Assembly (NCBI GenBank): GCA_902784475.1
Contig: CACZUX010000019.1
Location: 1-64,000 of the forward strand
Length of the DNA stretch: 64,000 nt
Source: an uncultured Bacteroidales bacterium
GTDB taxonomy: Bacteria; Bacteroidota; Bacteroidia; Bacteroidales; Bacteroidaceae
Direction: 5' to 3'
Shown here: piece by piece, positions 43,989 to 53,432 of the stretch
Layout: every line of letters starts with the position of its first letter
Numbering within the stretch: position 1 is the first letter of the stretch
Notes under the pieces: generated by a model
Seen by the model: the letters and a program-made list of their open reading frames with translations, nothing else
Told to the model about the DNA's origin: nothing
The model's database searches: none
Translations under genes and position numbers: made by a program

Positions 43989-45037
43989 AACAACGCAACC
44001 ACGCCTTCGACTTTCTCTGCGGCATCTGCATCGTGCGCATGATGATGCTCCACGTGATGTCGTTCTGCCAGATGCAGCAGCAGGACTGGTGGATGGAGGT
44101 CATGCACTGGACCTACTTCTTCATGTCGTTCTTCTTCTTCAAAGCCGGCTACTTCAACAAGACCGTCGGGGGCGACACGCGCGCCTTCCTCGTCAAGAAG
44201 ACCAAGCAGCTCATCGTGCCCTATACCGTGTGGGGCGTGCTCGGGGCGGTGGTCTATCTGGGCTTCGCCTGTCTGGTGCTGCCCTCGAACAATACGATGG
44301 TGAAAAACGTCACCTGGGAGCACCTCTGGCAGACGAGCAGCTTCTTCGGCAACGGTCCCGTGTGGTTCCTCATGAGCTTCTTCATGGCCTACGTGGCGAT
44401 GCACCTCATCGGCAAGGCCGACCTCTGGTTGGAGGCGCGCACGCGGTATCTGCGCCTCTCGTGGATCGTGCTCCTCTTCCCCCTCATCAGCTACAAGCTC
44501 TGCGAGGCGGGCAACCCCCTGTGGTTCAATCTGAACAACGTCTTCTGGGGCATCTTCCTCTTCCTGCTGGGCCGTCTCTGGCGCGAATGTCTGGAGCAGT
44601 ACAGCAAGCCCCAGATGATGACCCTCTCGGCGGTGATGGTGGCCGTCTTCATCGCGCTCAACATCGCCGACGGCGGCGAGTACACCATGAGCACCAACCT
44701 CTGGACGGGCTACTATCCCGCCACGCTGCTCAAGACGCTTTGCGCCCTGTGCGGTTTCTCGGGCGTGTTTCTTCTGCTCAACGTGCCCCGCATCCCCCTC
44801 CTGGGCTACATCGGCGAGCACTCGATGGTGTTCTTCGTGGCCCACTATCCGCTGCTCACCTTCTACCAGATGCTGCGCAGCAGCTTCGTACGCAGTCTGC
44901 GCGGCCACTGGGACGACATGATCATCCTCACGCTGCTCTCGTTCGTCTTCTGCTTCTGGATCGTGCCCTTCGTGGAGCGCGTGCCCTGGCTCAGCGGACG
45001 CTTCAAGAGCAAACCCTCCGGCGAACCCAAATCCTGA
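43985..45037 (+). CDS. Acyltransferase 3-family membrane protein (second copy)
   Basis: The protein has 350 aa with about 10 TM helices. The N-terminus FDFLCGICIVRMMMLHVMSF places the conserved Arg and His as in the first copy, but the two are clearly diverged, suggesting different acceptor positions. It overlaps the upstream gene by 4 bp and precedes licD by 7 bp. Confidence 0.82.
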   Translation: MKQRNHAFDFLCGICIVRMMMLHVMSFCQMQQQDWWMEVMHWTYFFMSFFFFKAGYFNKTVGGDTRAFLVKKTKQLIVPYTVWGVLGAVVYLGFACLVLPSNNTMVKNVTWEHLWQTSSFFGNGPVWFLMSFFMAYVAMHLIGKADLWLEARTRYLRLSWIVLLFPLISYKLCEAGNPLWFNLNNVFWGIFLFLLGRLWRECLEQYSKPQMMTLSAVMVAVFIALNIADGGEYTMSTNLWTGYYPATLLKTLCALCGFSGVFLLLNVPRIPLLGYIGEHSMVFFVAHYPLLTFYQMLRSSFVRSLRGHWDDMIILTLLSFVFCFWIVPFVERVPWLSGRFKSKPSGEPKS

Positions 45038-45044
45038 CCCCGAC

Positions 45045-45887
45045 ATGATAGGCGAATACACCGACGACGAGCTCCACCGCCTCCACGAGACGCTCTACGA
45101 AATCCTGGCGGAAATCATCCGCGTGTGTGACGTGCTCCGCATTCCGTACTTCATTCAGGGCGGCACCGCCATCGGCGCCTTCTTCGAGCAGGCTATCCTG
45201 CCCTGGGACGACGACATCGACATCGGCATGACGCGGGCCGACTACGAGCGCTTCCTGCGCGAGGCCCCCGCCGTGATGGACCGTGAGCGCTACTTCCTCC
45301 AGTGGCTCGGCACCGACCCCCACACGCCCTTTTATTTCGCCAAGATGAGGCGCAACGGCACCGTGTTCCTCGAGCACAACTACCGCCATCTGCCCATCCA
45401 TCAGGGCATCTATATCGACATCTTCCCCTTTGACAAAGTGCCGGATTCACCGCGTCTGCAGAAGGCGCAGCGCACACTCGCCAACTTCTTCAACTGCTGC
45501 TTCATGGGCAAGGAGGTGTGGCAGTGGAAGCACTGCGGCCGCTGCGAAATCGATCATCCCACCGACAGGGGCTTTTGGCCCTGCCTTGTGCAGCGCCTCG
45601 TGCAGACGCCGCTCTCCAAGCGCGCCGTCTACCGTCTCTTGCGCTGGTCGCAGTCGATGTTCAACGGGCTTAAAAGTGCCACTTTCTACAACATGGTGCT
45701 CATGCCCAAAGACCACATCGCCGTCGCCGCCATAGAGCATCCCGAGCAGCGGCCCTTCGGCCCGCTCACGGTGTGGGCTCCCAGCGATCTGGAGACCTAC
45801 CTCAGGCGCCACTACCGCAACCTGCGGCGCGTCATCCCCAAGGAGGAACAGCAGAACCATCGCCCTGACCAACTCTCTTTTGCATGA
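45045..45887 (+). CDS. LicD-family phosphotransferase
   Basis: The protein has 280 aa. The nucleotidyltransferase-like core has FIQGGTAIGAFFEQAILPWD followed by the acidic DDDID (55-59). LicD proteins transfer phosphocholine or another phospho-substituent from a CDP donor to cell-surface glycans. CDP-donor enzymes elsewhere in the window are a LicC-like gene (57830) and a truncated IspD-like gene (49463). It overlaps the flippase gene as ATGA. Confidence 0.9.
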   Translation: MIGEYTDDELHRLHETLYEILAEIIRVCDVLRIPYFIQGGTAIGAFFEQAILPWDDDIDIGMTRADYERFLREAPAVMDRERYFLQWLGTDPHTPFYFAKMRRNGTVFLEHNYRHLPIHQGIYIDIFPFDKVPDSPRLQKAQRTLANFFNCCFMGKEVWQWKHCGRCEIDHPTDRGFWPCLVQRLVQTPLSKRAVYRLLRWSQSMFNGLKSATFYNMVLMPKDHIAVAAIEHPEQRPFGPLTVWAPSDLETYLRRHYRNLRRVIPKEEQQNHRPDQLSFA

Positions 45888-47323
45888 GCGAGCCCCGAGA
45901 CCTTAAAGAGCGCACCACGCGCGGACTGGCCTGGAGCGGCGTCAACAGCGGCATGACGCAGCTGCTCAACCTCGTCATCGGCGTCTTTCTGGCGCGTCTG
46001 CTCTCTCCGGGCGATTACGGCATCGTGGGCGTCCTGGCCATCTTCTCGGCGCTGGCGGGCAATCTGCAGGACGCGGGCTTCACCCAGAGTCTCATCAACC
46101 TCAAGCGGCCCGAGGCGCGCGACTACAACAGCGTCTTCTGGTTTTCCGCCGCCGTGAGCCTCTGCCTCTATCTGCTGCTCTTCGCCGCAGCACCTCTCAT
46201 AGCGGCCTTCTATCGGGCCGAAGAGCTGGTGCCGCTCTCGCGCGTCCTCTTTCTGGGCTTCTTCATCGCCGCTCTGAGCATCCCCTCCGGCGCGTGGCTC
46301 AAGAAGAACCTCTGCAACCGTGAGATCGCCCTCATCGGCATCACGGCGCTGACGCTCTCGGGTGCGGCGGGTATCGCCGTAGCCTTCGCCGGCGGCCGCC
46401 ATTGGGCGCTCGTCGTGCTGCAGCTCTCCTACATCGGCATCATCACGCTGGGGCGCTTCGTCTGCTGTCCCTGGCGTCCGTCCTTCTCGTGGGAGTTCGC
46501 CCCCGTGAGGGGCATGATGCGCTTCGGCGTGAACGTCTTCCTGACCAACGTCGTCAACACCCTCTCGCAGAACCTTTTCACCGTGATCTTCGGCCGTATC
46601 TTCTCGAAGGCCGTCACGGGATTCTACACGCGTGCCAACATGTGGAACAACATGGGTCACCAGCTTGTCACCAACACCGTCAACCAGCTGGCGCAGGCCG
46701 TCTTCGTGGAGGTCGGCGACGACCGCGAGCGCGAGGAACGTGTGTGGCGCAAGATGCTGCGCTTCACGGCCTTCGTCTCGATGCCGGCCATGCTCGGTCT
46801 GGCGCTTGTGGCCCGCGAGGTGACGGCTGTCCTCGGGCCCCAATGGGGGCCTTCGGCGCCGCTCCTGCGCGTCCTGGCTTTGGGTGGAGCCTTCATGCCG
46901 CTCTATGCCCTCTATCAGAATCTGCTCATCTCCCACGGACGCGGCCGTGCCTACCTTTGGCTCAACGTGGGTCAGGTGGCGCTGCTGCTGGCGGCGGCCC
47001 TTGTGCTGGCGCCCCGTGGCGTCATGACGATGGTGGCGGCCTACAGCGCCGTGCAGGTGCTTTGGCTCCTGCCTTGGCAGTGGGCTGCGGGGCGCATCAG
47101 CGCGCTGCGCTGGACGAGCGTCGTGGGCGACGTCATGCCCTACCTCCTCTCTTCGCTGCTGACCACGGGGCTCACTTGGGGCCTCACCGAGCCGCTGGAG
47201 CAGTCGCCCTTCTGGGTGCTTTTGCCTGTGCGTATCGTCCTGGCCGCCGCGCTCTACGGAGCGCTGATGTGGGCGCGTCGCGACGAAATATTCCTTGAAA
47301 TTCTCCGATTCCTCCGTCGATGA
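45884..47323 (+). CDS. Polysaccharide flippase (Wzx/WzxC-like, MOP superfamily)
   Basis: The protein has 479 aa with about 12-14 TM helices. The N-terminus TTRGLAWSGVNSGMTQLLNL, then FLARLLSPGDYGIVGVLAIF, is typical of the WzxC-type polysaccharide transporter group. It flips lipid-linked repeat units to the periplasmic face. It is the last intact gene of the acyltransferase-licD operon; its stop overlaps the start of a decayed glycosyltransferase. Confidence 0.92.
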   Translation: MSEPRDLKERTTRGLAWSGVNSGMTQLLNLVIGVFLARLLSPGDYGIVGVLAIFSALAGNLQDAGFTQSLINLKRPEARDYNSVFWFSAAVSLCLYLLLFAAAPLIAAFYRAEELVPLSRVLFLGFFIAALSIPSGAWLKKNLCNREIALIGITALTLSGAAGIAVAFAGGRHWALVVLQLSYIGIITLGRFVCCPWRPSFSWEFAPVRGMMRFGVNVFLTNVVNTLSQNLFTVIFGRIFSKAVTGFYTRANMWNNMGHQLVTNTVNQLAQAVFVEVGDDREREERVWRKMLRFTAFVSMPAMLGLALVAREVTAVLGPQWGPSAPLLRVLALGGAFMPLYALYQNLLISHGRGRAYLWLNVGQVALLLAAALVLAPRGVMTMVAAYSAVQVLWLLPWQWAAGRISALRWTSVVGDVMPYLLSSLLTTGLTWGLTEPLEQSPFWVLLPVRIVLAAALYGALMWARRDEIFLEILRFLRR

Positions 47324-47547
47324 AGGTCTCCGTGGTCCTCTGTACCTACAACGGAGCGCGCTATCTCTCCGAGTAGCTCGACAGCATTTTTGCTCAGACG
47401 TGAAAGGCCGACGAGGTGCTGCAGCAGAGCCACCATCAGGATTCGGCCACTTACGCGGCGCCTGTCTCGCGCAGCAAGTCGGCGCTCAACATCGTGCGCG
47501 CCGTGTCTAACCTTGAAAAACGTTGGTTTATATTCAACTTTTTTTAG
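47320..47547 (+). pseudogene. Decayed family 2 glycosyltransferase
   Basis: The ATG overlaps the flippase stop as ATGA. The frame reads MKVSVVLCTYNGARYLSE, a textbook GT2 N-terminus, then TAG (47374-47376, where Gln is expected), LDSIFAQT, TGA (47401-47403) and KADEV. After this, similarity fades, and the frame runs to a TAG at 47545 after only 75 codons instead of 250-330. Two nonsense changes plus loss of most of the gene show a dead remnant of the operon's last gene. Confidence 0.85.
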
Positions 47548-47601
47548 GGAACGACAATTTGCTCGCAATTTGCGTATTTGCGTGAGTAAATTTCGTGCAA
47601 A

Positions 47602-48465
47602 TTAAAGTCCGGCGTTCAGCTCGGAGACCTTACGGCGGATGTCATCGACGCGGTGGACGTAGAGGTCGTAGAGCAGGGGGGCGTTACGCTCCGTCATCTC
47701 GCGCGTGAAGGCGTTGTTGTAGAGGCGCATGCCGCCGGCGGAGAGGCTGGTAAAACCGGCATCGTACCAACCCACCTGGAGGCCTTCCGACCAGGCACGC
47801 AGACAGAGCTCGTAGTCGTCGCTTTGGAAGGGGGCGAAGCGGTAGTCGATGTGGTGGAGGCGCTCCGTGAACCAGATACGGTCCACCCACATGGGTGCAC
47901 GGTTGACCGACATGGCGAAGCAGAACGTGCCCTGCATCGCATTGCGGGCTTCGTAGGTCTTGCGCCCGTCTTTCTTTGTGAAGTTGATGTCGCGCCCCTC
48001 ACAGCCGCCCAAGATGGCCATATCGGGATGCTCCCGGAAGAGTTCGAGGGCACGCAGCACCCAAGAGGGGTCGGGCATGTCGTCATCGTCCTGCAGGAGG
48101 CAGACATAGCGGCCGCGCACCATGTGGAGACAGCGGTCGTAAGTGATGTTCTCATAGAGGTCGTTGGCGCGCAGAAGATACTCGTTGGCGCCGGTGAGGG
48201 CGCGGGCCAGACGCAGCGTGTGGGAGAGGCTGCTGCCGTCGTCGATGACGATGATTTCGGCCTCGGGCGTCTGACGCAGGCGGGAGAGGATGTGGCAGAC
48301 CTCCAGGCTCTTGTTGTGGCTCTGGATGACGAAGGAGACGAGCGGATGCTCCAGGTGACCTTTGGCTTGCCAGGCGGCATAGGTGCGCCCGCTTTTCTGG
48401 GCCAGGCCCGTGCGCTTGAGCAGCGCCAGACGCAGGCGGTTCAGCTGTAAGAGGATAGATGACAT
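47602..48465 (-). CDS. Family 2 glycosyltransferase
   Basis: The protein has 287 aa from the ATG at 48465; an in-frame start at 48510 lies deeper in the preceding gene. GT-A motifs are SFVIQSHNKSLEV, IIVIDDGSS and the DxD region LLQDDDDMPD. It overlaps the preceding gene by 25 bp, so the two are coupled. No TM segment is present. The acceptor is unknown. Confidence 0.88.
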   Translation of the reverse strand: MSSILLQLNRLRLALLKRTGLAQKSGRTYAAWQAKGHLEHPLVSFVIQSHNKSLEVCHILSRLRQTPEAEIIVIDDGSSLSHTLRLARALTGANEYLLRANDLYENITYDRCLHMVRGRYVCLLQDDDDMPDPSWVLRALELFREHPDMAILGGCEGRDINFTKKDGRKTYEARNAMQGTFCFAMSVNRAPMWVDRIWFTERLHHIDYRFAPFQSDDYELCLRAWSEGLQVGWYDAGFTSLSAGGMRLYNNAFTREMTERNAPLLYDLYVHRVDDIRRKVSELNAGL

Positions 48466-49466
48466 GTCTTCTTGATGCGGTTGACGAGGGCGGAGGAGAT
48501 GCGGCGCCACTGGCCGTGACGCAGGTTGAGGACGAGCTCCTCAAGGGAATACTGCAGCTTGCGCCAGGGGGCGTCCCAGGCGTTGCGCAGATACCAGCGG
48601 CGCTGGTAGTCGGGATATTCCTCCACCTTCAGGGGGTGAATAAGCGGGAAGTCGATTTCGTGCCGCTGCATCGTGAACTGACGGCGCAGACGGCGGGGCA
48701 GCAGGTCGAGCTGTGTGGAATAATGGGCGCCGGCTTCCATACCAATATTATTTATGAGATTGAGTCGCGGCATGATGGCGAGTCCATCGTGTAGAAGCAT
48801 GTACGCCCAGAAGATACTCTCGTAATACTGTTTGCCAGAATCCGCGTGAGCCTGACACATACTTGGCATATCACGGCGCTGGTGGTATAGGCGCACCTTT
48901 TCCCGAAGCAGCGCAAAACGGGCGGGGTCGTGAACGAAGCCGTAGTCGCCGTCCCAATTGTTGACCACACGGGCCCACGAGGCCCAGCCCCAAATGGAGA
49001 AGGCCCGCGTGAAGAAATAGTCGCTATTGCCACAGTAATCAGTGAAGGAGGGATAGTGTCGGCTGTCTTCATCAGTATTGAAACCGGAGATAAGGGTGAT
49101 GCGCTCATCGTTCTTGTAGCGCTCCAGCATCTCCTCGGCAAAACGGAAAAACGATTGCGATGGTACATCGTCATCTTCAAGCACGATGCAACGATCGACG
49201 ATGGAAAATGCCCACTTCTGGGAGAGGTATTCGGAGGGGTCGCAACCCCAGTTGCGCTCCTGATAGAGGCGCTCCACACGGCAGGGCCAGTCGATTTGAT
49301 CGTCGCTGACGAGCGCGCGGCAGGCCAGGATGCCTGGCATGTCGTCGCGGCCCTCACGCGGTCCGTCCTGATAAAGGAAAAGGCGCTCGGGGCGCGCACG
49401 CCGCACCTCAGCCCACACGCGGGCGAAATGGTCGGGGCGGTTGAAGAAGAGCATCAGGACGTTCAT
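48441..49466 (-). CDS. HlpA-like/GNT-I-type glycosyltransferase
   Basis: The protein has 341 aa. It opens MNVLMLFFNRPDHFARVW and carries RCIVLEDDDVPSQSFFRFAE, the acidic nucleotide-sugar motif of the GNT-I-like superfamily, then a WGWASW segment often seen in Bacteroidetes proteins annotated as hemolysin-related HlpA. That annotation is historical; a sugar transferase role is more likely given the neighbours. Its start overlaps the end of the truncated IspD-like gene by 4 bp. Confidence 0.78.
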   Translation of the reverse strand: MNVLMLFFNRPDHFARVWAEVRRARPERLFLYQDGPREGRDDMPGILACRALVSDDQIDWPCRVERLYQERNWGCDPSEYLSQKWAFSIVDRCIVLEDDDVPSQSFFRFAEEMLERYKNDERITLISGFNTDEDSRHYPSFTDYCGNSDYFFTRAFSIWGWASWARVVNNWDGDYGFVHDPARFALLREKVRLYHQRRDMPSMCQAHADSGKQYYESIFWAYMLLHDGLAIMPRLNLINNIGMEAGAHYSTQLDLLPRRLRRQFTMQRHEIDFPLIHPLKVEEYPDYQRRWYLRNAWDAPWRKLQYSLEELVLNLRHGQWRRISSALVNRIKKTCHLSSYS

Positions 49467-50065
49467 CGCAGGTCTTCGGGGTAGGTGATTTTGATGTTGG
49501 CAGCCTCGCCTGGAACAAGGAGGACGGGAACCTCGGGCAGATAGCGGCGCACCACGCCGCAGTCATCGGTAGGGGCGAAGTCGTGGTCCTGAAGTCCGAG
49601 CCTGTAAGCCTCGGCAATGATGCGGCGGGGGAAGCACTGCGGCGTCTGCATGCACCAGAGTTCGCTGCGGCGCAACGTCTCCACGAGGCGACCCTCGCCA
49701 TCGGCCCGCACAATGGTGTCTGTGGCCGGCATGGCAGCCGCCACGCAGCGTCCGCCCTCCGCGGCCTCCGTGAGGCGGCGGATGAGGTCGGCCGTGACGA
49801 AGGGGCGTACGGCATCGTGGAAGAGTAGCAAATCGTCGTCCCCGGTGCAAACCTCAAGGGCATGGGTGCTGCTTTCGTAGCGCTCGCGACCGCCGCAGAC
49901 GACGTTGCTCACCTTGGGGTAGGGCTCCGCCATGCGCTGAACCTCAGCGACATAGTCCTGACGCACCGCGATGACGATGCGGTCGATGAGCGGAGAGGCG
50001 TGGAAGGCCCGGATGCAGTGTTCGAGCACCGTGCGTCCGTCGCCGAGCGGAAGAAATTGCTTGTC
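49463..50065 (-). pseudogene. IspD/TarI-like cytidylyltransferase lacking its 5' end
   Basis: The readable family sequence starts at SDKQFLPLGDGRTVLEH and continues through GGRERYESSTHALE, LLFHDAVRPFV, MQTPQCF and ANIKITYPEDL, so the body is well kept. The start codon and the CTP-binding N-terminus (family LAGGxGxRMG) are absent, because immediately upstream lies a good promoter (50101-50070). Translation could begin only at a GTG (50029), giving 188 aa without the active-site loop. IspD makes CDP-methylerythritol; TarI-type relatives make CDP-ribitol. This copy should be inactive. Confidence 0.75.
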
Positions 50066-50069
50066 TGAT

Positions 50070-50101
50070 GCAAAAATAGGAAAAAAAAGCCAATTGGCAA
50101 A
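50070..50101 (-). promoter_or_regulatory. Canonical promoter TTTG-N19-TATTTTTGC fused to the ispD-like fragment
   Basis: On the minus strand TTTG (50101-50098) and TATTTTTGC (50078-50070) are 19 bp apart. Family-matching codons begin at once downstream, with no start codon between. Confidence 0.75.
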
Positions 50102-50142
50102 GAAAAACGGGAACGCTCACACCCGAACTCCCTTATTTTTTA

Positions 50143-50151
50143 TACATTTGT
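50143..50151 (+). promoter_or_regulatory. -7 element of the V-type ATPase operon
   Basis: TACATTTGT matches TAnnTTTG and lies 41 bp before the subunit E start. The upstream box is not clear. Confidence 0.55.
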
Positions 50152-50192
50152 GCGCGAGTAAGACTAATATCATAAAAAAATATATCATTCCT

Positions 50193-50780
50193 ATGGAAAA
50201 ATTGCAAGAACTCACCGAGAAGATTTATCGCGAAGGTGTGGAGAAGGGACGGGCCGAAGCCGCCCGGCTCGTGGAGGAGGCCAAAGCCGAAGCCGCCAAA
50301 ATCGTGGCCGAAGCCGAGACGAAGGCCGCCGAGACCGAGGCGGCCGGACGTAAGGCCGCCGAGGAGCTGGACAAGAACACACGCAACGAGCTGAAGCTCT
50401 ACACGGCCCAGGCCCTGAATGCACTCAAGAGCGAAATCACCAACATCCTGACCGACAAAATCACCAAGGAAGCCGCCTCGGCCCTGGCCGGCGACAAGGA
50501 CTTCCTGGGGCAGTTTGCCGTGGCGTTGGCCGAGAAGTGGGTGAGTGACGAGCCGGTGGTGATTTCCGCCGCCGATGCCGACGCCCTCAAAGCCTATTTC
50601 GCCAAGAAAGCCAAGGCGCTGCTGGACAAGGGCGTGAGCATCGAGAAGGTCAACGGCAAGGACACCGTGATCAGCGTGAGTCCCAAAGACGGGAGCTACC
50701 GCGTGGACTTCGGCGAGGCGCAGTTTGAGGCCTACTTCAAGAACTTCCTCCGTCCGGAGCTCGTGGACATGCTCTTTTAA
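50193..50780 (+). CDS. V-type ATPase subunit E (peripheral stalk)
   Basis: The protein has 195 aa. The first 70 residues form an Ala/Glu/Lys-rich coiled coil (EGVEKGRAEAARLVEEAKAE), followed by a globular C-terminal domain. This is the normal subunit E plan linking the catalytic head to the membrane part. The ATG at 50193 begins MEKLQELTEKIY. It is the first gene of the operon E, DUF2764, A, B, D, I, K. Confidence 0.88.
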   Translation: MEKLQELTEKIYREGVEKGRAEAARLVEEAKAEAAKIVAEAETKAAETEAAGRKAAEELDKNTRNELKLYTAQALNALKSEITNILTDKITKEAASALAGDKDFLGQFAVALAEKWVSDEPVVISAADADALKAYFAKKAKALLDKGVSIEKVNGKDTVISVSPKDGSYRVDFGEAQFEAYFKNFLRPELVDMLF

Positions 50781-50797
50781 GCAACACGGAAAGCAAT

Positions 50798-51667
50798 ATG
50801 GCAGAGTATTATTATCTGTTGTCCGGACTGCCCGACCTCAAACTGGAGGATACGAAGGAGAGCGTAACCACCCGTGAACTCCACGAGATGATAGCGGAGC
50901 AAGATGGCGTGACTGCGCGCGACAGGCGGCTCATTGGACTCTTCTTTTTGACGGGCGACTGCAGAAACCTGCTCCTGCTGCTGGAGGACAATCTGGCGGA
51001 GCTGCCCTACGGCGGTAACTGGAGCAAGACGGAGCTGCAGGAGATGATCGCCGACGCGTTGGAAGACGAGTTCGAAGACGACCCCCGCTTCCCGCCCTTC
51101 ATGGCCGACTTTGTGCGGGAATATTTCGAGCAGAAGGAAATGCCCGGATACTTCCCCGAGGACCGTCTGATGCTGCGCTATTGGAAGTATCTTGAGGAGC
51201 AGGGCACCGGCCTGGTGAAGCGCTGGGCGGCCCTCAACCTGGACATCGCCAACACATTGACGGCCCTCATCTGCGAGAAGCAGGGATGGGCGGCGGAGCA
51301 GTACACCTACGGCTACGACGAGGCGGAGGTGGACCCCGTGCTGCTGGCTCAGCTCAGAGACATTGCCGCCGACAGCGACCCCGTCCGCAAAGAGCGCCGA
51401 ATCGACGCCCTGAAGTGGGTGTGGCTCGAAGACGAGACCTTCATGGAACCCTTCAGCGTGAATGCCCTCTTTGCCTATCTGCTGAAGGCCGGCATGCTGG
51501 AGCGCTGGGCGTTGCTCGACCCCGAGCAGGGCAAGGCGCGATTCAGGGAGCTGATAGAGAGCCTGCGCCGGGAGGCTACCGTGCCTCAGGAGTTCACCGT
51601 CTATATGCCCGCCAGCGGGGACTTTGACAGCAGGAGCGAGGGCTCGTATAACAAGAACGAAAGATAA
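50798..51667 (+). CDS. V-type ATPase-associated DUF2764 protein
   Basis: The protein has 289 aa. It begins AEYYYLLSGLPDLKLEDTK, typical of DUF2764 proteins encoded inside Bacteroidetes and spirochaete V-ATPase operons. It is all-helical in appearance with no TM segment. Its place between subunits E and A, and the absence of a recognisable subunit C gene, suggest it replaces the C (d-type) subunit that couples rotor and ring. This role is an inference. Confidence 0.8.
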   Translation: MAEYYYLLSGLPDLKLEDTKESVTTRELHEMIAEQDGVTARDRRLIGLFFLTGDCRNLLLLLEDNLAELPYGGNWSKTELQEMIADALEDEFEDDPRFPPFMADFVREYFEQKEMPGYFPEDRLMLRYWKYLEEQGTGLVKRWAALNLDIANTLTALICEKQGWAAEQYTYGYDEAEVDPVLLAQLRDIAADSDPVRKERRIDALKWVWLEDETFMEPFSVNALFAYLLKAGMLERWALLDPEQGKARFRELIESLRREATVPQEFTVYMPASGDFDSRSEGSYNKNER

Positions 51668-51682
51668 AACAAAAGAACAGAT

Positions 51683-53428
51683 ATGACAAAAGGAACAGTA
51701 AGCGGCGTGGTGAGCAACATGGTCACACTGAGCGTGGACGGCCCTGTGCTGCAGGGTGAGATATGCTACATCACCACCGGAGGTGACCGCCTCATGGCCG
51801 AGGTCATCAAGATTATTGGCAGCGATGTCTATGTTCAGGTCTTCGAAAGCACGAGAGGCCTGAAGGTGGGTGCCGAAGCCGAATTTACGGGGCATCCCCT
51901 GGAAATCCAGTTGGGCCCCGGCATGCTGAGCAAAAACTACGACGGTCTGCAGAACGACCTGGACAAGATGGAGGGCGTGTTCCTCAAGCGCGGACAGTAC
52001 ACCGAGCCTCTCGACGCTGAGCGCGAATGGGACTTCGAGCCGCTGGTGAAGGCCGGTGACCGTGTCGTCGGGAGTGACTGGCTGGGCCAGGTGGAGGAAA
52101 ATCATCAGCCCCTGAAAATCATGGCGCCCTTCCAGATGGAGGGCGTGGCTACCGTGAAGAGCATACAGCCCGCCGGCAAGTATAAGATACACGACACCAT
52201 CGCCGTGCTCACCACCGAGAAGGGAGAGGACATCCGGGTGGATATGGTGCAGCACTGGCCTGTAAAGTTTGCCATGACCAACTACAAGCAGAAGCCCCGT
52301 CCCTTCAAGCTGCTGGAGACGGGCGTGCGCACCATCGACACCTTCAATCCCATCGTGGAGGGCGGCACGGGATTCATCCCCGGCCCCTTCGGCACGGGTA
52401 AGACGGTGCTCCAGCACGCCATCTCGAAGCAGGCCGAGGCCGACATCGTGATCATTGCCGCCTGTGGCGAGCGTGCCAACGAGGTGGTGGAGATCTTCAC
52501 CGAATTCCCCGAGCTGGTGGATCCCCACACGGGCCGCAAGCTGATGGAGCGCACCATCATCATCGCCAACACCTCCAACATGCCGGTGGCTGCCCGTGAG
52601 GCCTCTGTTTACACCGCCATGACGATGGCCGAATACTACCGCTCGATGGGTCTGCGTGTGCTCCTTATGGCTGACTCGACGAGCCGTTGGGCACAGGCCC
52701 TTCGCGAGATGTCCAACCGCATGGAGGAGCTGCCCGGCCCCGATGCCTTCCCCATGGACCTCGGCGCCCTCGTGGCCAACTTCTACGGCCGTGCCGGTTA
52801 TGTATATCTCAACAACGGCAAGGTGGGCAGCGTCACCTTCCTGGGCACGGTGTCGCCTGCAGGCGGTAACCTGAAGGAACCCGTGACGGAGAACACCAAG
52901 AAGGTGGCCCGATGCTTCTATGCCCTGGAGCAGGATCGCGCCGACAAGAAGCGCTATCCGGCCGTGAACCCCATCGATTCCTACTCCAAATACCTGGAAT
53001 ACCCCGAGTTTGCCGACTACATCAAGGAGCACATCAACGGGGAGTGGATTCCGAAGGTGCAGAAGCTCAAAACGCGTATGCAGCGCGGTAAGGAAATCGC
53101 CGAACAGATCAACATCCTGGGCGACGACGGCGTGCCTGTGGAATATCACGTGACGTTCTGGAAGTCGGAGATCATTGACTTTGTCATCCTGCAGCAGGAT
53201 GCCTTCGACGAAGTGGACGCCGTGACGCCCCTGGAGCGCCAAGAGGAGATCCTCAACCTGGTGACCCGCATCTGTGACAAGGATGACTACAGGTTTGACA
53301 CCTTCCTCGACGTGGTGGACTACTTCAAGAAGATGATCAACCTGTGCAAGCAGATGAACTATTCGGCGTTCAAGAGTGAGCAATACTACAGCTACATCAA
53401 GCAAATCGACGATTTGATTAATGCATAA
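51683..53428 (+). CDS. V-type ATPase catalytic subunit A
   Basis: The protein has 581 aa. Walker A is GPFGTGKT (234-241). The non-homologous region typical of V/A-type A subunits precedes it, with the catalytic GERANEVVEI and SRWAQALRE motifs after. Three A and three B subunits form the catalytic head. It is somewhat short of the usual 590-600 aa but contains all the domains. Confidence 0.96.
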   Translation: MTKGTVSGVVSNMVTLSVDGPVLQGEICYITTGGDRLMAEVIKIIGSDVYVQVFESTRGLKVGAEAEFTGHPLEIQLGPGMLSKNYDGLQNDLDKMEGVFLKRGQYTEPLDAEREWDFEPLVKAGDRVVGSDWLGQVEENHQPLKIMAPFQMEGVATVKSIQPAGKYKIHDTIAVLTTEKGEDIRVDMVQHWPVKFAMTNYKQKPRPFKLLETGVRTIDTFNPIVEGGTGFIPGPFGTGKTVLQHAISKQAEADIVIIAACGERANEVVEIFTEFPELVDPHTGRKLMERTIIIANTSNMPVAAREASVYTAMTMAEYYRSMGLRVLLMADSTSRWAQALREMSNRMEELPGPDAFPMDLGALVANFYGRAGYVYLNNGKVGSVTFLGTVSPAGGNLKEPVTENTKKVARCFYALEQDRADKKRYPAVNPIDSYSKYLEYPEFADYIKEHINGEWIPKVQKLKTRMQRGKEIAEQINILGDDGVPVEYHVTFWKSEIIDFVILQQDAFDEVDAVTPLERQEEILNLVTRICDKDDYRFDTFLDVVDYFKKMINLCKQMNYSAFKSEQYYSYIKQIDDLINA

Positions 53429-53432
53429 GACT

